64,000 nucleotides of DNA from Brenneria izadpanahii (GCF_017569925.1 NZ_CP050854.1:1674001-1738000); one strand, 5' to 3'; counted from the first letter of the stretch, positions 35,885 through 46,112 are shown. Notes: generated from the sequence alone by a model not told the origin. Translations and numbers: made by a program.

Positions 35885-36772
35885 TTAGCCGCTACGTTTT
35901 TTTCTCCTGAGCGATAGGTAATGCCGGCCGCGATACAAGAGTAAAGCGAGAAAAATCAGAATGCAGCCTGCCACTTTCTGTGCGGGCATCTTTTCTCCAT
36001 ACCAAATGGCGGAGAGAATAACGGTCCATACCGGCTCCAGCACCATAATAATGGCTGCGTTGGCCACGCTGGTTCGCTTTTGCCCGGCGATTTGCAATAG
36101 AAAACGTATCGAAGTGGCGATAATTGCGCTGGACACGAACCACAGCCAAATGCTGCCGTCGATATTGGCGGGCCACTGTTCATAGCATAACGAAATGATT
36201 ATGCCGCATAGGCTGGTACAAAATAGCTGAATGCAGGTTAAGGGTAATACGGGGATCGTCAGCGCGTAACGGCCGTTGGCGCAAAAATATACCGCCTGGG
36301 TTAATGCGGCGGCAAGAAACCAGAATTGGCTGATCGATATCGTCCAGCCATGGGTTAACGTCAGCAGGGCCAATCCGAACAGCGCCAGGGGCAGGGATTC
36401 CCAAAAGGGGCGAGTCGGCGTGATCTTGAATATTACCCATGCCGCTAAGGGTACAAACAGCATTGAGAGGCTCATGATAAACGCCCCTTCGCCCAGCGCA
36501 TCGCTTAGCGATACCGCCAGGATCCACAGCAACATTGACAGCGCTTGCAGACAGCCCACGCCGACGATACCAGGGATGGACGATGGCGTGATGCGATTTT
36601 TCCGTCGAAAACAGAAAGGCAGTAAGAATATGCCGGCCAGTAAAAAGCGCAGCCCTATGAAACCGAACGTCGGCATGCCCTGAAGCGACTCTTTGGAGAA
36701 AATCCATCCAAAACTGGCAGTTAACGTTGTCGCGATTAATAACAAGTCCGCGCGCCGCTGTTGATTTATCAT
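35885..36772 (-). CDS. EamA-family (DMT) transporter
   Basis: This 295-residue inner-membrane permease has ten predicted helices in two EamA repeats (first ~10-140, second ~150-285). The end of the second repeat reads AAIIMVLEPVWTVILSAIWYGEKM, a typical EamA signature. Such proteins export or import metabolites such as amino acids, but the substrate cannot be inferred. It is convergent with the preceding membrane-protein gene. Confidence 0.88.
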   Translation of the reverse strand: MINQQRRADLLLIATTLTASFGWIFSKESLQGMPTFGFIGLRFLLAGIFLLPFCFRRKNRITPSSIPGIVGVGCLQALSMLLWILAVSLSDALGEGAFIMSLSMLFVPLAAWVIFKITPTRPFWESLPLALFGLALLTLTHGWTISISQFWFLAAALTQAVYFCANGRYALTIPVLPLTCIQLFCTSLCGIIISLCYEQWPANIDGSIWLWFVSSAIIATSIRFLLQIAGQKRTSVANAAIIMVLEPVWTVILSAIWYGEKMPAQKVAGCILIFLALLLYRGRHYLSLRRKKRSG

Positions 36773-37276
36773 GACATGCTAACCGCCTCAAACGGGGTCC
36801 ATAACTTAGGCGTTGATTCCGCTCACCTCTTCGACGTTCGCCCCGATTGACCGTCACAAGCGGTGTTTAAATCTGCTCCCGGCAGATTTGTCACTTACCC
36901 CGGTCACTTGACTTCAGTAAGCGCCGGCGATTGATGAGAGACATCCGGTCTTTCACCGCAGGCCAGCCGGTGGCTGGTCAGATTCGTTCCCGGCGAGCTG
37001 GTGTTGCGTCGCCGTCTTCGCGCATCTCGAAATCTATTGATAGAGGGGAAAGCGTGGCAAGCAGCGATACCCTGTGTCGCGGCCGTCCCGAGTATCTCGA
37101 ACTTTAAGCAAATGGTATTACTGCTATAAGGCAGAACAGGCGATAGCCTTTGTAATGCGGCATACCTGCTTTTTACGGAATGGGCATTTTCGTCTCATTA
37201 CGTCCAATTTGCTCATAGATACCGGCATACGGCATATAGGTCAGTATCTATGAGTATGCTTACTTCGTTTGGGAAA
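36773..37276. other. non-coding gap with one perfect inverted repeat
   Basis: No gene or known RNA was recognised. The only clear structure is CTCATAGATAC (37212-37222) and its exact complement GTATCTATGAG (37244-37254) around a 21-base loop, 23 bases past the stop of the EIIA gene. No T run follows on the minus strand, so it is a poor intrinsic terminator, but it may protect the 3' end or be an operator. Confidence 0.6.
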
Positions 37277-37711
37277 TTACCCCCGATTAAGAATACGAAG
37301 AAAATCCTGTTTATTCGAGATAAGAGAGAGCGCGTTAGCAATGATTTCATCACTAAAAATAGACGCAATTTCTTTTAATACATCAATATGTTGCGCTTCT
37401 TTAGCAATAACGCCGATGGTAATAAACATCACATTGCTTCTATCCCAAATAACGCCATCAGGAAATTGAAAAACCTCAATTCCTGTTTTAACGATGATAT
37501 TGGTGGCTGATTTTGGCAAATGAGGAAGGGTAATGCCGTTTCCCAGGAACGTAGAAACTTGATGCTCTCTTTCATTAAGAAAAGCAATACAATCCTGATT
37601 GACATATCCTTTTTCTTTAAATTTGTTACCTACCATCGATAAAACTTCAGCTTTGTTTTTTGCTTTACAGCCTAAATGAAGATTATCGGGCGTAATATTA
37701 TCTATCATCAT
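37277..37711 (-). CDS. PTS EIIA domain protein, mannitol/fructose type (EIIA-2)
   Basis: This is a 144-residue single-domain EIIA of the fructose/mannitol class. The phosphorylatable histidine is in NGITLPHLPKSA, and the downstream HIDVLKEIASIFSD helix is typical. Such proteins accept phosphate from HPr and pass it to an EIIB, but no EIIB or EIIC is in the window. It lies 51 bases downstream of the MFS inositol-type transporter gene on the same strand, likely in the same transcript. A regulatory role on the non-PTS transporter or on inositol metabolism is possible but unproven. The start may be either of two adjacent ATGs. Confidence 0.88.
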   Translation of the reverse strand: MMIDNITPDNLHLGCKAKNKAEVLSMVGNKFKEKGYVNQDCIAFLNEREHQVSTFLGNGITLPHLPKSATNIIVKTGIEVFQFPDGVIWDRSNVMFITIGVIAKEAQHIDVLKEIASIFSDEIIANALSLISNKQDFLRILNRG

Positions 37712-37762
37712 CTGTCTCCTGTGCGATATGGCCTATTTGCCTTCGGGTAAGACATCTTTTAA

Positions 37763-39160
37763 CTATACTCCAGAAGACAGTTCTTCCTCTAGTTGTTCTA
37801 ATGATTTATTAGCCGTTTCGGGTAATGCTAATACAACAAATATAATAACTAGGTAGTTTATAACGGCAAGAATCAGGAATACGGGACCCAAGCCAAGTTT
37901 TGCTTGAAGAACTGGGAATAAATAACTGACGATGGCGTTCATGATCCACATAAAAAATACCGAAATGCCCATGGATAATCCGCGGATTTTTAACGGGAAA
38001 AGTTCAGCCAATACCACCCAGGTAAGAAAACCCATGGTGCCTTGCATGACGCCGACAAATAATGCTCCCAGCAGCCAGATAGTCGTGGCTTTTACATCGC
38101 CGACCAGATAGTAGTCCGCGGCGGCGATGATCAAATGCAATGTCGCCATGAGGGCAAAACCGGAAATAATCAGCGTTTTCCGTTTAAACCGGTCGACCAG
38201 GAATATAACCCCGACTAGCATACCGCCAACAGAGAAAACGCCGTTTAACACGTTACAAATCAACGCCATTCTTTCAGAGAATCCTGAAGTACGGAGTATT
38301 TCCGTGCCGTAATACATGATGACATTCACCCCGGTGGTTTGCTGTATAGCCGCCCAGGCGATACCAACCAGCAGTAATTTGAAAATCCAGGGGGTTTTGA
38401 GAATGATTGCCAGCATCCCTTGCGAATGCAGCTTCTTTTCCGATTCGATATTAATCAGCGTCACGATATCGTCAAACTCTTTAACCGCCCTTTCTGTCGG
38501 CCGAATTTGCTTTAAAATGTCTAAGGCTTCTTCCCGGCGATTTTTGCTAATCAACCAACGAGGGCTTTCCGGCGAACGCCACATGCCGATAAGCAAACCT
38601 AAAGCCGGAATCGCCTGGACGACTAACATATAGCGCCACACATCGGGGAGATGCCCCCAAACGTAGCCGATAATGGCGTTGATCGCGAACGCGGCTAATT
38701 GGCCGATAACAATCGCCACTTCATTTAATCCGGTGAGTTTCCCCCGCCTCTCGGTTGGCGCGATTTCGGATATAAACGCGGGCGCGGTAACCGATGCGCC
38801 CCCTACGGCATAACCGAGCAAAAACCTGGCGAGCAATAGGGTGACGATCTCGGGGGATAGAGCGGACATCATGGCGCCGAATAAGAAAATAAATGATAAA
38901 TATAATAAATATTTTCGCCGGCCAAAATAATCGGCCAGTCGGCCGCCACAGACGCTGCCAATCGCGGCTCCGATTAAAAGAACGCTCATGACGAGGCCTT
39001 CGGTTGTCGGTGTCAGCCCCATACTTTCTTTTAAAGAAGGAAACGCGCCATTAATAACACCTGTATCATAACCAAAGAGCAAGCCGCCGAATGTAGCGAC
39101 TAATGTTATTTGGTGTAATCGTTTTCTTTGTTGTAGGTTGAGATCCATTATTAGCGACAT
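37763..39160 (-). CDS. MFS sugar/inositol transporter, IolT-like
   Basis: This is a 465-residue proton symporter of the sugar-porter MFS family with twelve helices. Sugar-porter signatures are visible: GGLLFGYDTGVINGA in helix 1, GRRKYLL in the 2-3 loop, PESPRWLISKNRREEAL before the central loop, and PETANKSLEQLEEEL at the C terminus. This organisation matches IolT and XylE-type transporters, and the surrounding iol genes make myo-inositol the likely cargo. The upstream gap 39161-39395 contains two perfect palindromes. Confidence 0.9.
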   Translation of the reverse strand: MSLIMDLNLQQRKRLHQITLVATFGGLLFGYDTGVINGAFPSLKESMGLTPTTEGLVMSVLLIGAAIGSVCGGRLADYFGRRKYLLYLSFIFLFGAMMSALSPEIVTLLLARFLLGYAVGGASVTAPAFISEIAPTERRGKLTGLNEVAIVIGQLAAFAINAIIGYVWGHLPDVWRYMLVVQAIPALGLLIGMWRSPESPRWLISKNRREEALDILKQIRPTERAVKEFDDIVTLINIESEKKLHSQGMLAIILKTPWIFKLLLVGIAWAAIQQTTGVNVIMYYGTEILRTSGFSERMALICNVLNGVFSVGGMLVGVIFLVDRFKRKTLIISGFALMATLHLIIAAADYYLVGDVKATTIWLLGALFVGVMQGTMGFLTWVVLAELFPLKIRGLSMGISVFFMWIMNAIVSYLFPVLQAKLGLGPVFLILAVINYLVIIFVVLALPETANKSLEQLEEELSSGV

Positions 39161-39210
39161 GTTCTTACCTTTTTATTCAGTTAACCAGGTGATGCCAAAT
39201 AGCCTCTTCA

Positions 39211-39253
39211 AACTGCTTAAGCAGTTGCCTTTGATTCCTTGTGAATCAAAGGC
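39211..39253. promoter_or_regulatory. paired palindromes upstream of the iolT-like gene
   Basis: AACTGCTTAAGCAGTT (39211-39226) is a perfect 16-base palindrome. It is followed at once by an 11-base stem GCCTTTGATTC / GAATCAAAGGC with a five-base loop (39227-39253). They lie between the dehydrogenase gene and the transporter gene. They may act as an operator or an mRNA-stabilising or attenuating structure; neither has a T run on the minus strand. Confidence 0.5.
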
Positions 39254-39395
39254 GAAGAAGTTTCTTTGGCACTGTGAGTTATTATTCGCCTAAAAATTTA
39301 TTTATATAAGGCAAATAAATTTGATAAAAAGTTTTAGTTCTGATTACTTACTAAGGTTTTATTTGCTGCGCTTATCCTTTTATTATTGTCTCGTG

Positions 39396-40517
39396 CTAAA
39401 TTTTAACCCATCGGCGTTCTTGCGCTGACTGGGCAATAGCTTCCAATACTTGAGAAACGCGTAACCCTTCCTCAAAATCGGGCCACATTTTATCGTCAGC
39501 GGCAATGCCGTTGATCAAATCTCTTATTTCGATAGTCTTTTGATCGTTGAAACCAAAGCCATGACCGGCAGAGACGCAGAAGGGGGCATAGTCAGGATGA
39601 GACGGGCCGACTAAAATAGTTTTGAAGCCTTGTCTTTCCACCGGATCGTCATGCCGATAGAGTTTCAACTCGGCCATTCTTTCCTGGGTATAGGTAATTG
39701 AACCCTTGGTTCCGGTTACCACATAAGTTAATCCCATCTTGCTGCCGCTGGCGATCCGTGAAGTTTCAATCACTCCCATAACGCCGGATTCAAAGCGGAC
39801 TAACGCGCTCGCTTGATCCTCATTTTCCACTTTGACCCGTTGAGTGGGATCGCGCGGATCGGGGCGTTCTGCGATAACGGTTGCCATATCGCCGGAAACT
39901 TCGCTGATATTGCCGATAAGGTAATGGGCCATATTAACGATATGCGCGGCAAGATCTCCCAACGCGCCTAAACCGGCAAATTCTTTCTTGCAGTGCCAGT
40001 CGATAGGCGTCTGGGGATTGGCTAAATAGTCTTCGTTATGAGTACCGTAAAAATGCACTATTTCGCCGATTTCGCCATTTTCAATAATTTGTCTGGCTAA
40101 TTGCGCCGCCGGGTTTTTCATATAGTTAAAGCCCACCAGCGTTTTGACGTTAGCCTTTTTGGCGGCCGCCACCATTTCGCTGGCGTCGGCGGCTGTCAGC
40201 GCCAACGGTTTTTCGCTATAGACGTGTTTGCCATGTTTGATGGCTTCAAGCGCGACCTCTTTATGAAGAAAATTAGGAACGCAAATATCGACGACATCGA
40301 TTCGCGGGTCGCTTACCAGCTGACGCCAGTCAGCCGTATAACGATTAAAACCAAAATCGTTTGCTTTTTTCTCTGCCAATTCCTCACTTATTTCCGCAAG
40401 CATTTCCTTCACTATTTTCCCTTTTAGCGGAAAAACGGTAGGCGCCTGCGCATAGGCTATTGCATGACAGCGCCCAATATAACCCGTACCAACTAATCCA
40501 ATTCTGATTTCTTTCAT
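39396..40517 (-). CDS. Gfo/Idh/MocA-family dehydrogenase
   Basis: This is a 373-residue NAD(P)-dependent oxidoreductase. The Rossmann motif GLVGTGYIGRCHA is at the N terminus, the conserved EKP lysine motif is in VYSEKPLALT, and the catalytic-region segment GALGDLAAHIVNMAHYLIG contains the D-x3-H pair. In this context it probably oxidises an inositol isomer or a derived sugar, like IolW, IolX or the second IolG of Salmonella. The nucleotide preference and exact substrate are unknown. It follows iolE by 105 bases on the same strand. Confidence 0.9.
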   Translation of the reverse strand: MKEIRIGLVGTGYIGRCHAIAYAQAPTVFPLKGKIVKEMLAEISEELAEKKANDFGFNRYTADWRQLVSDPRIDVVDICVPNFLHKEVALEAIKHGKHVYSEKPLALTAADASEMVAAAKKANVKTLVGFNYMKNPAAQLARQIIENGEIGEIVHFYGTHNEDYLANPQTPIDWHCKKEFAGLGALGDLAAHIVNMAHYLIGNISEVSGDMATVIAERPDPRDPTQRVKVENEDQASALVRFESGVMGVIETSRIASGSKMGLTYVVTGTKGSITYTQERMAELKLYRHDDPVERQGFKTILVGPSHPDYAPFCVSAGHGFGFNDQKTIEIRDLINGIAADDKMWPDFEEGLRVSQVLEAIAQSAQERRWVKI

Positions 40518-40622
40518 TAGTTGCTCTCTATCTTATTTTTACTTAACCCGCTAAATACATCGTTGCGGGTAGCCAATAGCCGCAAGGCGAAACATGCCTT
40601 GCGGAAACGTAATACATCGTCA

Positions 40623-41519
40623 TTAAATGCCGGCGACTTCGCGGATGTAGCGCCTGGCTTTAACGGCATATTCAAAAGGATTAGCTTTGGCGGGATCTTG
40701 TTCTGCCTCCACCACGATCCAACCTTCATAACCAAAATCTTCCAGTAGCTTAAAGACCGGATTGAAATCGATTACTCCGTCTCCCGGTACGGTAAAGGTT
40801 CCTTTTTTCACGCCATCAAGGAAACTCAACTTATGGGTGCGAACCTCGGCCACGATCTCATCCCGCACATCTTTCAGATGAACGTGGTTGATGCGCGGCA
40901 GGTATTTTTCCAGGATTTGCAGCATCGCTTCCTGTGAGCCTTCCGAGTAGTAGGCATGGCCGGTGTCATAGAGCAGGTAAACGTCGTCATCCACCAGATC
41001 CATGAAGCGATCGATCTCCTGGGTGGTTTGAATGCCGGTGCCCATATGGTGATGCAGCCCGACGGTCATCCCTTTTTCCGCCGCGAGATCCGCCAATTCG
41101 TTATAACCCTCGGCCACCAGCTGCCATTCTTTATCGTTGAAGCTGGGCCGCCCTTCCAGAACCGGCTTTGGCGTACCCTGGGTGCTGCGCGACTGTTCGG
41201 AACAGCCAATGACTTTCGCCCCCATGGCATGAAGAAAATCACGGTGAGTGATAAATTCATCGATGGTTTTGGCTTTTTGCCCGTCGGCAAAAAAGGTACT
41301 GAACCAGGCATTACAGATTTGAATACCGCGTATATCCAGCATCGGTTTAAGAATCTTGGGATCCCGCGGATATTTACTGCCGACTTCGCTGCCGGTAAAT
41401 CCGGCCAGCGCCATTTCGCTGACCGTTTGCTGAAATGTATTTTCCTTTCCTAAATCGGGCATGTCGTCATTGGTCCAACCGATGGGGGCAATGGCGAGTT
41501 TGACTTTATTTTTATCCAT
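40623..41519 (-). CDS. iolE: myo-inosose-2 dehydratase
   Basis: This 298-residue TIM-barrel lyase dehydrates scyllo-inosose to 3,5/4-trihydroxycyclohexane-1,2-dione. The N-terminal [20 protein letters not shown] segment is diagnostic of IolE. Barrel metal ligands appear in [22 protein letters not shown] and [10 protein letters not shown]. The ATG at 41519 has AAGGTG eight bases upstream, inside the 3' end of the iolG-like relic. This placement shows that iolE was originally the gene after that dehydrogenase. Confidence 0.95.
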   Translation of the reverse strand: MDKNKVKLAIAPIGWTNDDMPDLGKENTFQQTVSEMALAGFTGSEVGSKYPRDPKILKPMLDIRGIQICNAWFSTFFADGQKAKTIDEFITHRDFLHAMGAKVIGCSEQSRSTQGTPKPVLEGRPSFNDKEWQLVAEGYNELADLAAEKGMTVGLHHHMGTGIQTTQEIDRFMDLVDDDVYLLYDTGHAYYSEGSQEAMLQILEKYLPRINHVHLKDVRDEIVAEVRTHKLSFLDGVKKGTFTVPGDGVIDFNPVFKLLEDFGYEGWIVVEAEQDPAKANPFEYAVKARRYIREVAGI

Positions 41520-41521
41520 GA

Positions 41522-41794
41522 TTAATACACCTTGAATAGAGCGATGTTAGAAAAAATATCCCGGGCGTCTGCTCGTGGCGCGTAACAAGTAACAAAAGGG
41601 CATGGCGACTTAACGTTGGTAGAAGAACCGGAAGCGGCAGTAAAGAAATACTCAATCAACCCAAGGCTTTTTGGCGACGCGGCCCTGGCGTGTTCGGACG
41701 CCGTTGTACTTTGTAATACCCGTCTATAACGGCGGATATGTTTGTGACCAATGACTCCGGTACCGCTCACCCCTAATTTCAGCGTCATCTTCAT
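41522..41794 (-). pseudogene. relic of an iolG-like inositol dehydrogenase
   Basis: A 90-codon open frame begins MTLKLGVSGTGVIGHKHIRRY, the Rossmann start typical of enteric IolG-type dehydrogenases. Similarity then fades after residue ~40 (ASEHARAA) into unrelated sequence, and the frame ends two bases before iolE. A full IolG is about 335 residues, so most of the gene is gone. It occupies the expected iolG position in front of iolE. An intact iolG exists at 52.7 kb. It could still be translated as a short peptide, but a function is unlikely. Confidence 0.6.
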
Positions 41795-42559
41795 CCTCCT
41801 GCCTGTTAGACGTTAATTCAGAGCTTGGTACGTAAACCGGCGCAGCCCGATAGCCATACTGAGAAACTGTATCGTGGTGCATATCGTTTCAAAGTATCTG
41901 CGGCTCCATAAGAATATATCTTTCATAAGAAATTAATGCAGAAAAAATATTCCGTTTTGAGATAAGGATCATAAATTGACGGATATTTTTTGTAGCGAAC
42001 CTGTTATTTTCTCGTTCTTCCCTAGGGGACAGGTAAAAGGGTGATGCAGTAACGATATGTTTTATAATAATATTATTCGGTTTTGTTTACCGGTATTTTG
42101 TTTTTTTTCTCCATGACGGCATCGATAATTGTTAAAAAAACGGCCTGGATTAATGATAAATAATCCCCGTTATGAGGATGGTTATCAGATTTTTTAAAAA
42201 ACTAAATTTCTATTGGTGTTGTTATAGAATATTTATTTTATTTGTCCGCTGTCAGGGTACAGGTAAGAACGCGACTGCCGCGGCGGCGGCCGGTTAAACG
42301 CGGGGATTTGAATAAATTGCGTCATGAAGGAACATAACCATTCCGCTCGGAGCCTGCCAACGTTATTGCCGGGAAAGTGGAAGGCGGCTCGAAAAAATGC
42401 AGGAAGCAGGCATCAAGACGCGCAACGTCAGTTGACCGAGAACCGCCGCTTTCGTTGAAACCGTCTCGCCGGCGATATGGCATTGCCGTTATGTCCGTCA
42501 TACTTCAAGCCGCAGCGCGTTGGCTTTGTTATGCGGCCCATCCATGGACCGGCTTAATC
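41795..42559. other. 765-base non-coding gap downstream of iolD
   Basis: The left part is AT-rich; the right part is more GC-rich and includes a dispersed-repeat copy. A 26-codon open stretch ending EGGSKKMQEAGIKTRNVS near 42435 may be the remnant of a coding region, but I could not identify it. The gap probably contains the promoter of the iolE operon. No RNA gene was recognised. Confidence 0.5.
42499..42545. repeat. dispersed TACTTCAAGCCGCAG-type repeat copy
   Basis: CATACTTCAAGCCGCAGCGC followed by GTTGGCTTTGTTATGCGG matches the opening of the 10994 element. It sits just past the 3' end of iolD. Confidence 0.6.
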
Positions 42560-44500
42560 TCAATATTGACGAGCCTTGTCAATATTCTCCGCCAGCATAT
42601 TAGCCACGGCCTGTATGCTGGCGCTGGCGGATACCTGCGCGCCGCCGACCCGCCACCAGCTGAAATAGCCGTGGATCATGGTTTTCGGCAGCACTTTGAC
42701 ATCGATCAGCGTCGAGACGGTCTGTCGCCTAGCGTCTTCCAGCGCATGATGCAACTCTTCCACCGTAGTGACCCGATAGCTTTTACAGCCGTAACCTTCG
42801 GCGACCTTAGCGAAATCCATCGGCACAAAGGCGCCGTCAAGCCGGGATGGGGATTTATCACGGAAACGGAATTCGGTGAAAAAACTTTGCATGCCGTGTC
42901 CCAACTGCAGGTTGTTAATGCAGCCGTTCGTCATATTGTCGAACAGCACCACATTGATTTTGCAGCCTTCCTGAATGGAGGTAACCAGCTCGGTATGCGA
43001 CATCATAAAGGCGCCATCGCCCACCAGTGCGTATACCTCCCGGGCCGGTTCGGCCATTTTAACGCCCAGCGCCGCGTTGACTTCATATCCCATACAGGAG
43101 TAACCGTATTCCACGTGATAGCCCTGGGGAGCGGTGGTACGCCAGATACGCTGCAGATCCCCCGGCAGGCTGCCAGAGGCGGCGACAATCACCGCGTCTT
43201 CCGGGATGGTTTCATTGACGATGCCCAACACCCGGCTCTGGGTGAGCAGCGAGCCGGTGATACTGTTGAATTCGGCAAAAACGGCCTTGTGGTCCAGAAC
43301 GTCGTTGACTTCAGGTACAAAATTTTCGCCGGTATAATTAATGGAATAAACGCGCTTCCGTTCCGCCTGCAATTGGTTGCGTACCTCGGTTACGCGATCC
43401 CCCCAGTTTGCGCGCCAATCTTCCGATACCAGGTATTGATTAAGGGAGCGCAGCGCCTCGCGCGCGTCCGCGGTGACCTGGCAACCGTCGAGCTTGGTGG
43501 CGTCGAAACGATTGATGTTGAGGTTCAGGAACGAAACCGCCGGATTCTGGAAAATCCATTTGGAGGAGGTGGTGAAATCGGTATAACGGGTGCCGACGCC
43601 GATAATTAAATCGGCCTCTTTGGCCAGCAGGTTGGCCGCCAGGCTTCCGGTTTCGCCGATACCGCCGACATTCAGCGGATGATCGGAAATCAATACGCCT
43701 TTCCCGGCCTGGGTTTCGGCGAAGGGGATATGGTAGCGTTCGGCGAAATCCCGCAGCGCCTGCCCGGCGTCAGAATATTGGACGCCGCCGCCGCAAATCA
43801 GCAACGGTTTGCTTTTACGCAGCAATAATTCCTTCGCCTCGTCCAGCATATCCGCCGTGGGTAATCGGCGCTCGATGCGGTGCACCCGTTTTTGGAAGAA
43901 ATAATCCGGATAATCGTAAGACTCGCCCTGAACATCCTGCGGCAGGGACAGCGTGACCGCTCCGGTTTCCGCCGGATCGGTCAGCACGCGCAACGCGCTG
44001 ATGCAGGCGCTCATCAGCTGTTCCGGCCGGGAAATCCGATCCCAATATTTGCTCACGGTGCGAAACGCGTCGTTGGTGCTGATACTGAGATCATAGGACT
44101 GCTCAATTTGCTGCAGCACCGGATCGGGCTGGCGCGTCGCGTAGACATCGCCGGGCAGCAGCAGCAAGGGAATGCGGTTGGCGGTGGCGGTGGCCGCCGC
44201 CGTAATCATATTGGCCGCGCCGGGACCGACGGAAGAGGTGCAGGCGTATATCTGCCGGCGCAAAGACTGCTTGGCGTAGCCGATGGCCGCATGGGCCATG
44301 CCTTGTTCGTTACGGCCCTGATGGATGTGCAACTGCCCGCAATCCTGTTCCAAAGCCTGCCCGAGCCCCAGGACATTGCCATGACCGAAGATGGCAAAGA
44401 TCCCTTTAATGAATTTTGTTTCGACGCCGTCAACTTCGACATATTGATTGTCTAAGAAACGTATCAGCGCTTGCGCCACGGTTAATCTGATTTTGTTCAT
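42560..44500 (-). CDS. iolD: 3D-(3,5/4)-trihydroxycyclohexane-1,2-dione hydrolase
   Basis: This is a 646-residue thiamine-diphosphate enzyme that opens the inositol-derived ring to 5-deoxyglucuronate. The N-terminal PYR-type domain includes [18 protein letters not shown], the central domain [13 protein letters not shown], and the C-terminal PP domain the ThDP motif [14 protein letters not shown] extending to [12 protein letters not shown]. The length fits IolD (about 640). It appears to be monocistronic. A 736-base gap separates it from the divergent RpiR-type regulator. Confidence 0.95.
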   Translation of the reverse strand: MNKIRLTVAQALIRFLDNQYVEVDGVETKFIKGIFAIFGHGNVLGLGQALEQDCGQLHIHQGRNEQGMAHAAIGYAKQSLRRQIYACTSSVGPGAANMITAAATATANRIPLLLLPGDVYATRQPDPVLQQIEQSYDLSISTNDAFRTVSKYWDRISRPEQLMSACISALRVLTDPAETGAVTLSLPQDVQGESYDYPDYFFQKRVHRIERRLPTADMLDEAKELLLRKSKPLLICGGGVQYSDAGQALRDFAERYHIPFAETQAGKGVLISDHPLNVGGIGETGSLAANLLAKEADLIIGVGTRYTDFTTSSKWIFQNPAVSFLNLNINRFDATKLDGCQVTADAREALRSLNQYLVSEDWRANWGDRVTEVRNQLQAERKRVYSINYTGENFVPEVNDVLDHKAVFAEFNSITGSLLTQSRVLGIVNETIPEDAVIVAASGSLPGDLQRIWRTTAPQGYHVEYGYSCMGYEVNAALGVKMAEPAREVYALVGDGAFMMSHTELVTSIQEGCKINVVLFDNMTNGCINNLQLGHGMQSFFTEFRFRDKSPSRLDGAFVPMDFAKVAEGYGCKSYRVTTVEELHHALEDARRQTVSTLIDVKVLPKTMIHGYFSWWRVGGAQVSASASIQAVANMLAENIDKARQY

Positions 44501-44638
44501 ATTTTCCTTCCGTTGCCCCTGGCCTGCGGGAGATCCCGCCGGTCAGGATAACCTCTGGCCGTAAAGGGATCTGAGAAAGACGTAGGGTTATGGTGTTGTG
44601 ATTAATCGGGTGATGAAACCATGGCGCTATTATAAGGA

Positions 44639-44661
44639 TTCCATTATTCAAAAAAATGGAA
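44639..44661. promoter_or_regulatory. operator-like inverted repeat upstream of iolD
   Basis: TTCCAT (44639-44644) and ATGGAA (44656-44661) form an inverted repeat with an 11-base AT-rich centre, ~140 bases before the iolD start. The half-sites are the mirror of those at 49625-49644. It is a candidate site for the adjacent RpiR-type repressor. Confidence 0.4.
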
Positions 44662-44941
44662 AATAAAATATAAATTTCATTTATGAGAGAATGGTCAAAT
44701 ATTGGAAATTTTGTTCTCCTTGCCGCGAAGGGCGAGCATAAGCCGTTTGGGCGCTCTTTTCTGTTGCTTTGGCGAAAAGCGCGTGCTTTATGCTAATTTT
44801 ATTAGCACCTTATGTTGTGTGGGTTTTGAACGCAGTTTGAAGTAAAGGTTGCTTATCATAGGGATATGCTTAAAGGCAAAATGAAATTCAGGTGCTGCTA
44901 TTCCATTATTAAGGGGTAAATGTTTCTATTTTTGGTGTGAA

Positions 44942-45079
44942 ATGAAATTTAATTTTTTAAATCGCCGGCTGTCTGAACGGCTCCATTCCCTGGTTTGCCC
45001 GCATGGTTGGACGCGCTTTGCTCGGTTAATGAAACGGGCTGACGCCCGGCGGCAACAGGAACAGGCGTTCGGCGCGTAA
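44942..45079 (+). CDS. possible 45-residue basic peptide in the iolD-RpiR gap
   Basis: An ATG frame of 45 codons encodes an arginine-rich peptide (MKFNFLNRRLSERLHSL then ARLMKRADARRQQEQAFGA). It lacks a strong ribosome-binding site and I recognise no family. GC content rises sharply inside it compared with the AT-rich flanks, which is the only positive sign. The remaining sequence of 44501-45236 is AT-rich promoter DNA. Confidence 0.25.
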   Translation: MKFNFLNRRLSERLHSLVCPHGWTRFARLMKRADARRQQEQAFGA

Positions 45080-45236
45080 ATGATGATGGCGTTTAACCAA
45101 AGCGCGTCTTGCGCGCGCGCAAGCTTGATGCGTTTAATAAAATGACGAGATATTTTCAATAATAGGTTGATTTGAATTTTTCAATCGTAATAATCAAAGT
45201 CAGCGCTTTTGCTGAAATTTACGGTGTGCCGTTTTC

Positions 45237-46112
45237 ATGACAACAACTTCTTCTTCCCAACTCTCGTCACTGCAGGATGATATTCGTAACCGCTACGATA
45301 CGCTTAGTAAGCGATTGAAGCAGGTGGCGCGCTATATGCTGGATAATAGCAGCAGCATCCCCTTTGATACGATTGCCTCCATCGCCGAAAAAGCCAATGT
45401 TCCGCCCTCGACGCTGATTCGTTTTGCCAACGCGTTCGGGTTTGACGGTTTCAATGAAATGAAACAGGTATTTCGGCAGCATATGATGGAAGACACGGTC
45501 AGCTACACCGAACGCGCCCGGTTATTTCGCCAGACTGCCGGCAAAGAGGCCGATGCGCCGGAAACGCCGATGGAAATACTGAGCATGTTCAGCATGGTCA
45601 ACAGTCTGGCGTTGCAGCAACTGCCGGGGCAGATCAAAGAAGAGGAGCTGTCGCGGGCGGTGAAACTTCTGGCGAACGCCAACACTATCTATGTTATCGG
45701 ACTGCGCCGTTCTTTCAGCATCGCTTCTTATTTGACCTACGCCTTACGGCATCTGGAGCGGCGCGCGTTTCTCATCGACGGTCTGGGCGGCATGTTCGCC
45801 GAACAGCTGAGCATGGTGCAGCCTGATGACGTGGTGATCGCCATCAGTTATTCGCCATACGCCCAGGAAGTGGTGGAACTGGTTTCCATGGGGGCGAAAA
45901 GCGGGGCTAAGCAAATCGCCATTACCGATAGTCTGGTTAGTCCGCTGGCCGCGTTCAGCGAAGTCTGCTTTGTCGTGCGCGAAGCGCAGGTGGACGGATT
46001 CCGTTCCCAAATCTCTTCCATGTGTCTATCCCAGACGTTGATGCTGTCCCTGGCGATGCAAAGCGCCACCCATCTGTCCAGCGATCTGAACGGTACGAAA
46101 AAAAGCGGCTGA
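45237..46112 (+). CDS. RpiR-family regulator (probable inositol regulator IolR)
   Basis: This is a 291-residue MurR/RpiR-type regulator with an N-terminal helix-turn-helix (FDTIASIAEKANVPPSTLIR, FANAFGFDGFNEM) and a C-terminal SIS sugar-phosphate-binding domain (ANTIYVIGLRRSFSIASY, DDVVIAISYSPYAQE). It is embedded in the iol region and divergent from iolD. RpiR-type IolR proteins repress iol genes in rhizobia and Salmonella and are released by a pathway intermediate. The role as iol repressor is inference from family and place. Confidence 0.9.
   Translation: MTTTSSSQLSSLQDDIRNRYDTLSKRLKQVARYMLDNSSSIPFDTIASIAEKANVPPSTLIRFANAFGFDGFNEMKQVFRQHMMEDTVSYTERARLFRQTAGKEADAPETPMEILSMFSMVNSLALQQLPGQIKEEELSRAVKLLANANTIYVIGLRRSFSIASYLTYALRHLERRAFLIDGLGGMFAEQLSMVQPDDVVIAISYSPYAQEVVELVSMGAKSGAKQIAITDSLVSPLAAFSEVCFVVREAQVDGFRSQISSMCLSQTLMLSLAMQSATHLSSDLNGTKKSG

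Noticed and set aside
36773..37276. A small RNA or tRNA gene in the gap
   Set aside because: No cloverleaf, promoter-terminator pair or known RNA motif could be seen; only one inverted repeat without a T run.
41590..41715. Plus-strand open stretch opposite the iolG relic (EEPEAAVKKYSINPRLFGDA) as an inverted dehydrogenase piece
   Set aside because: The similarity is too short and could be a reverse-strand artefact; it has no start and ends quickly.
42353..42440. 26-codon open stretch ending KKMQEAGIKTRNVS as a gene fragment
   Set aside because: It has no start codon context, is too short to assign, and no homologous family was recognised.
42377..43609. 410-codon open frame on the plus strand
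   Set aside because: It lies almost wholly antisense to iolD, has no recognisable domains, and its composition is the shadow of GC-rich codon third positions.
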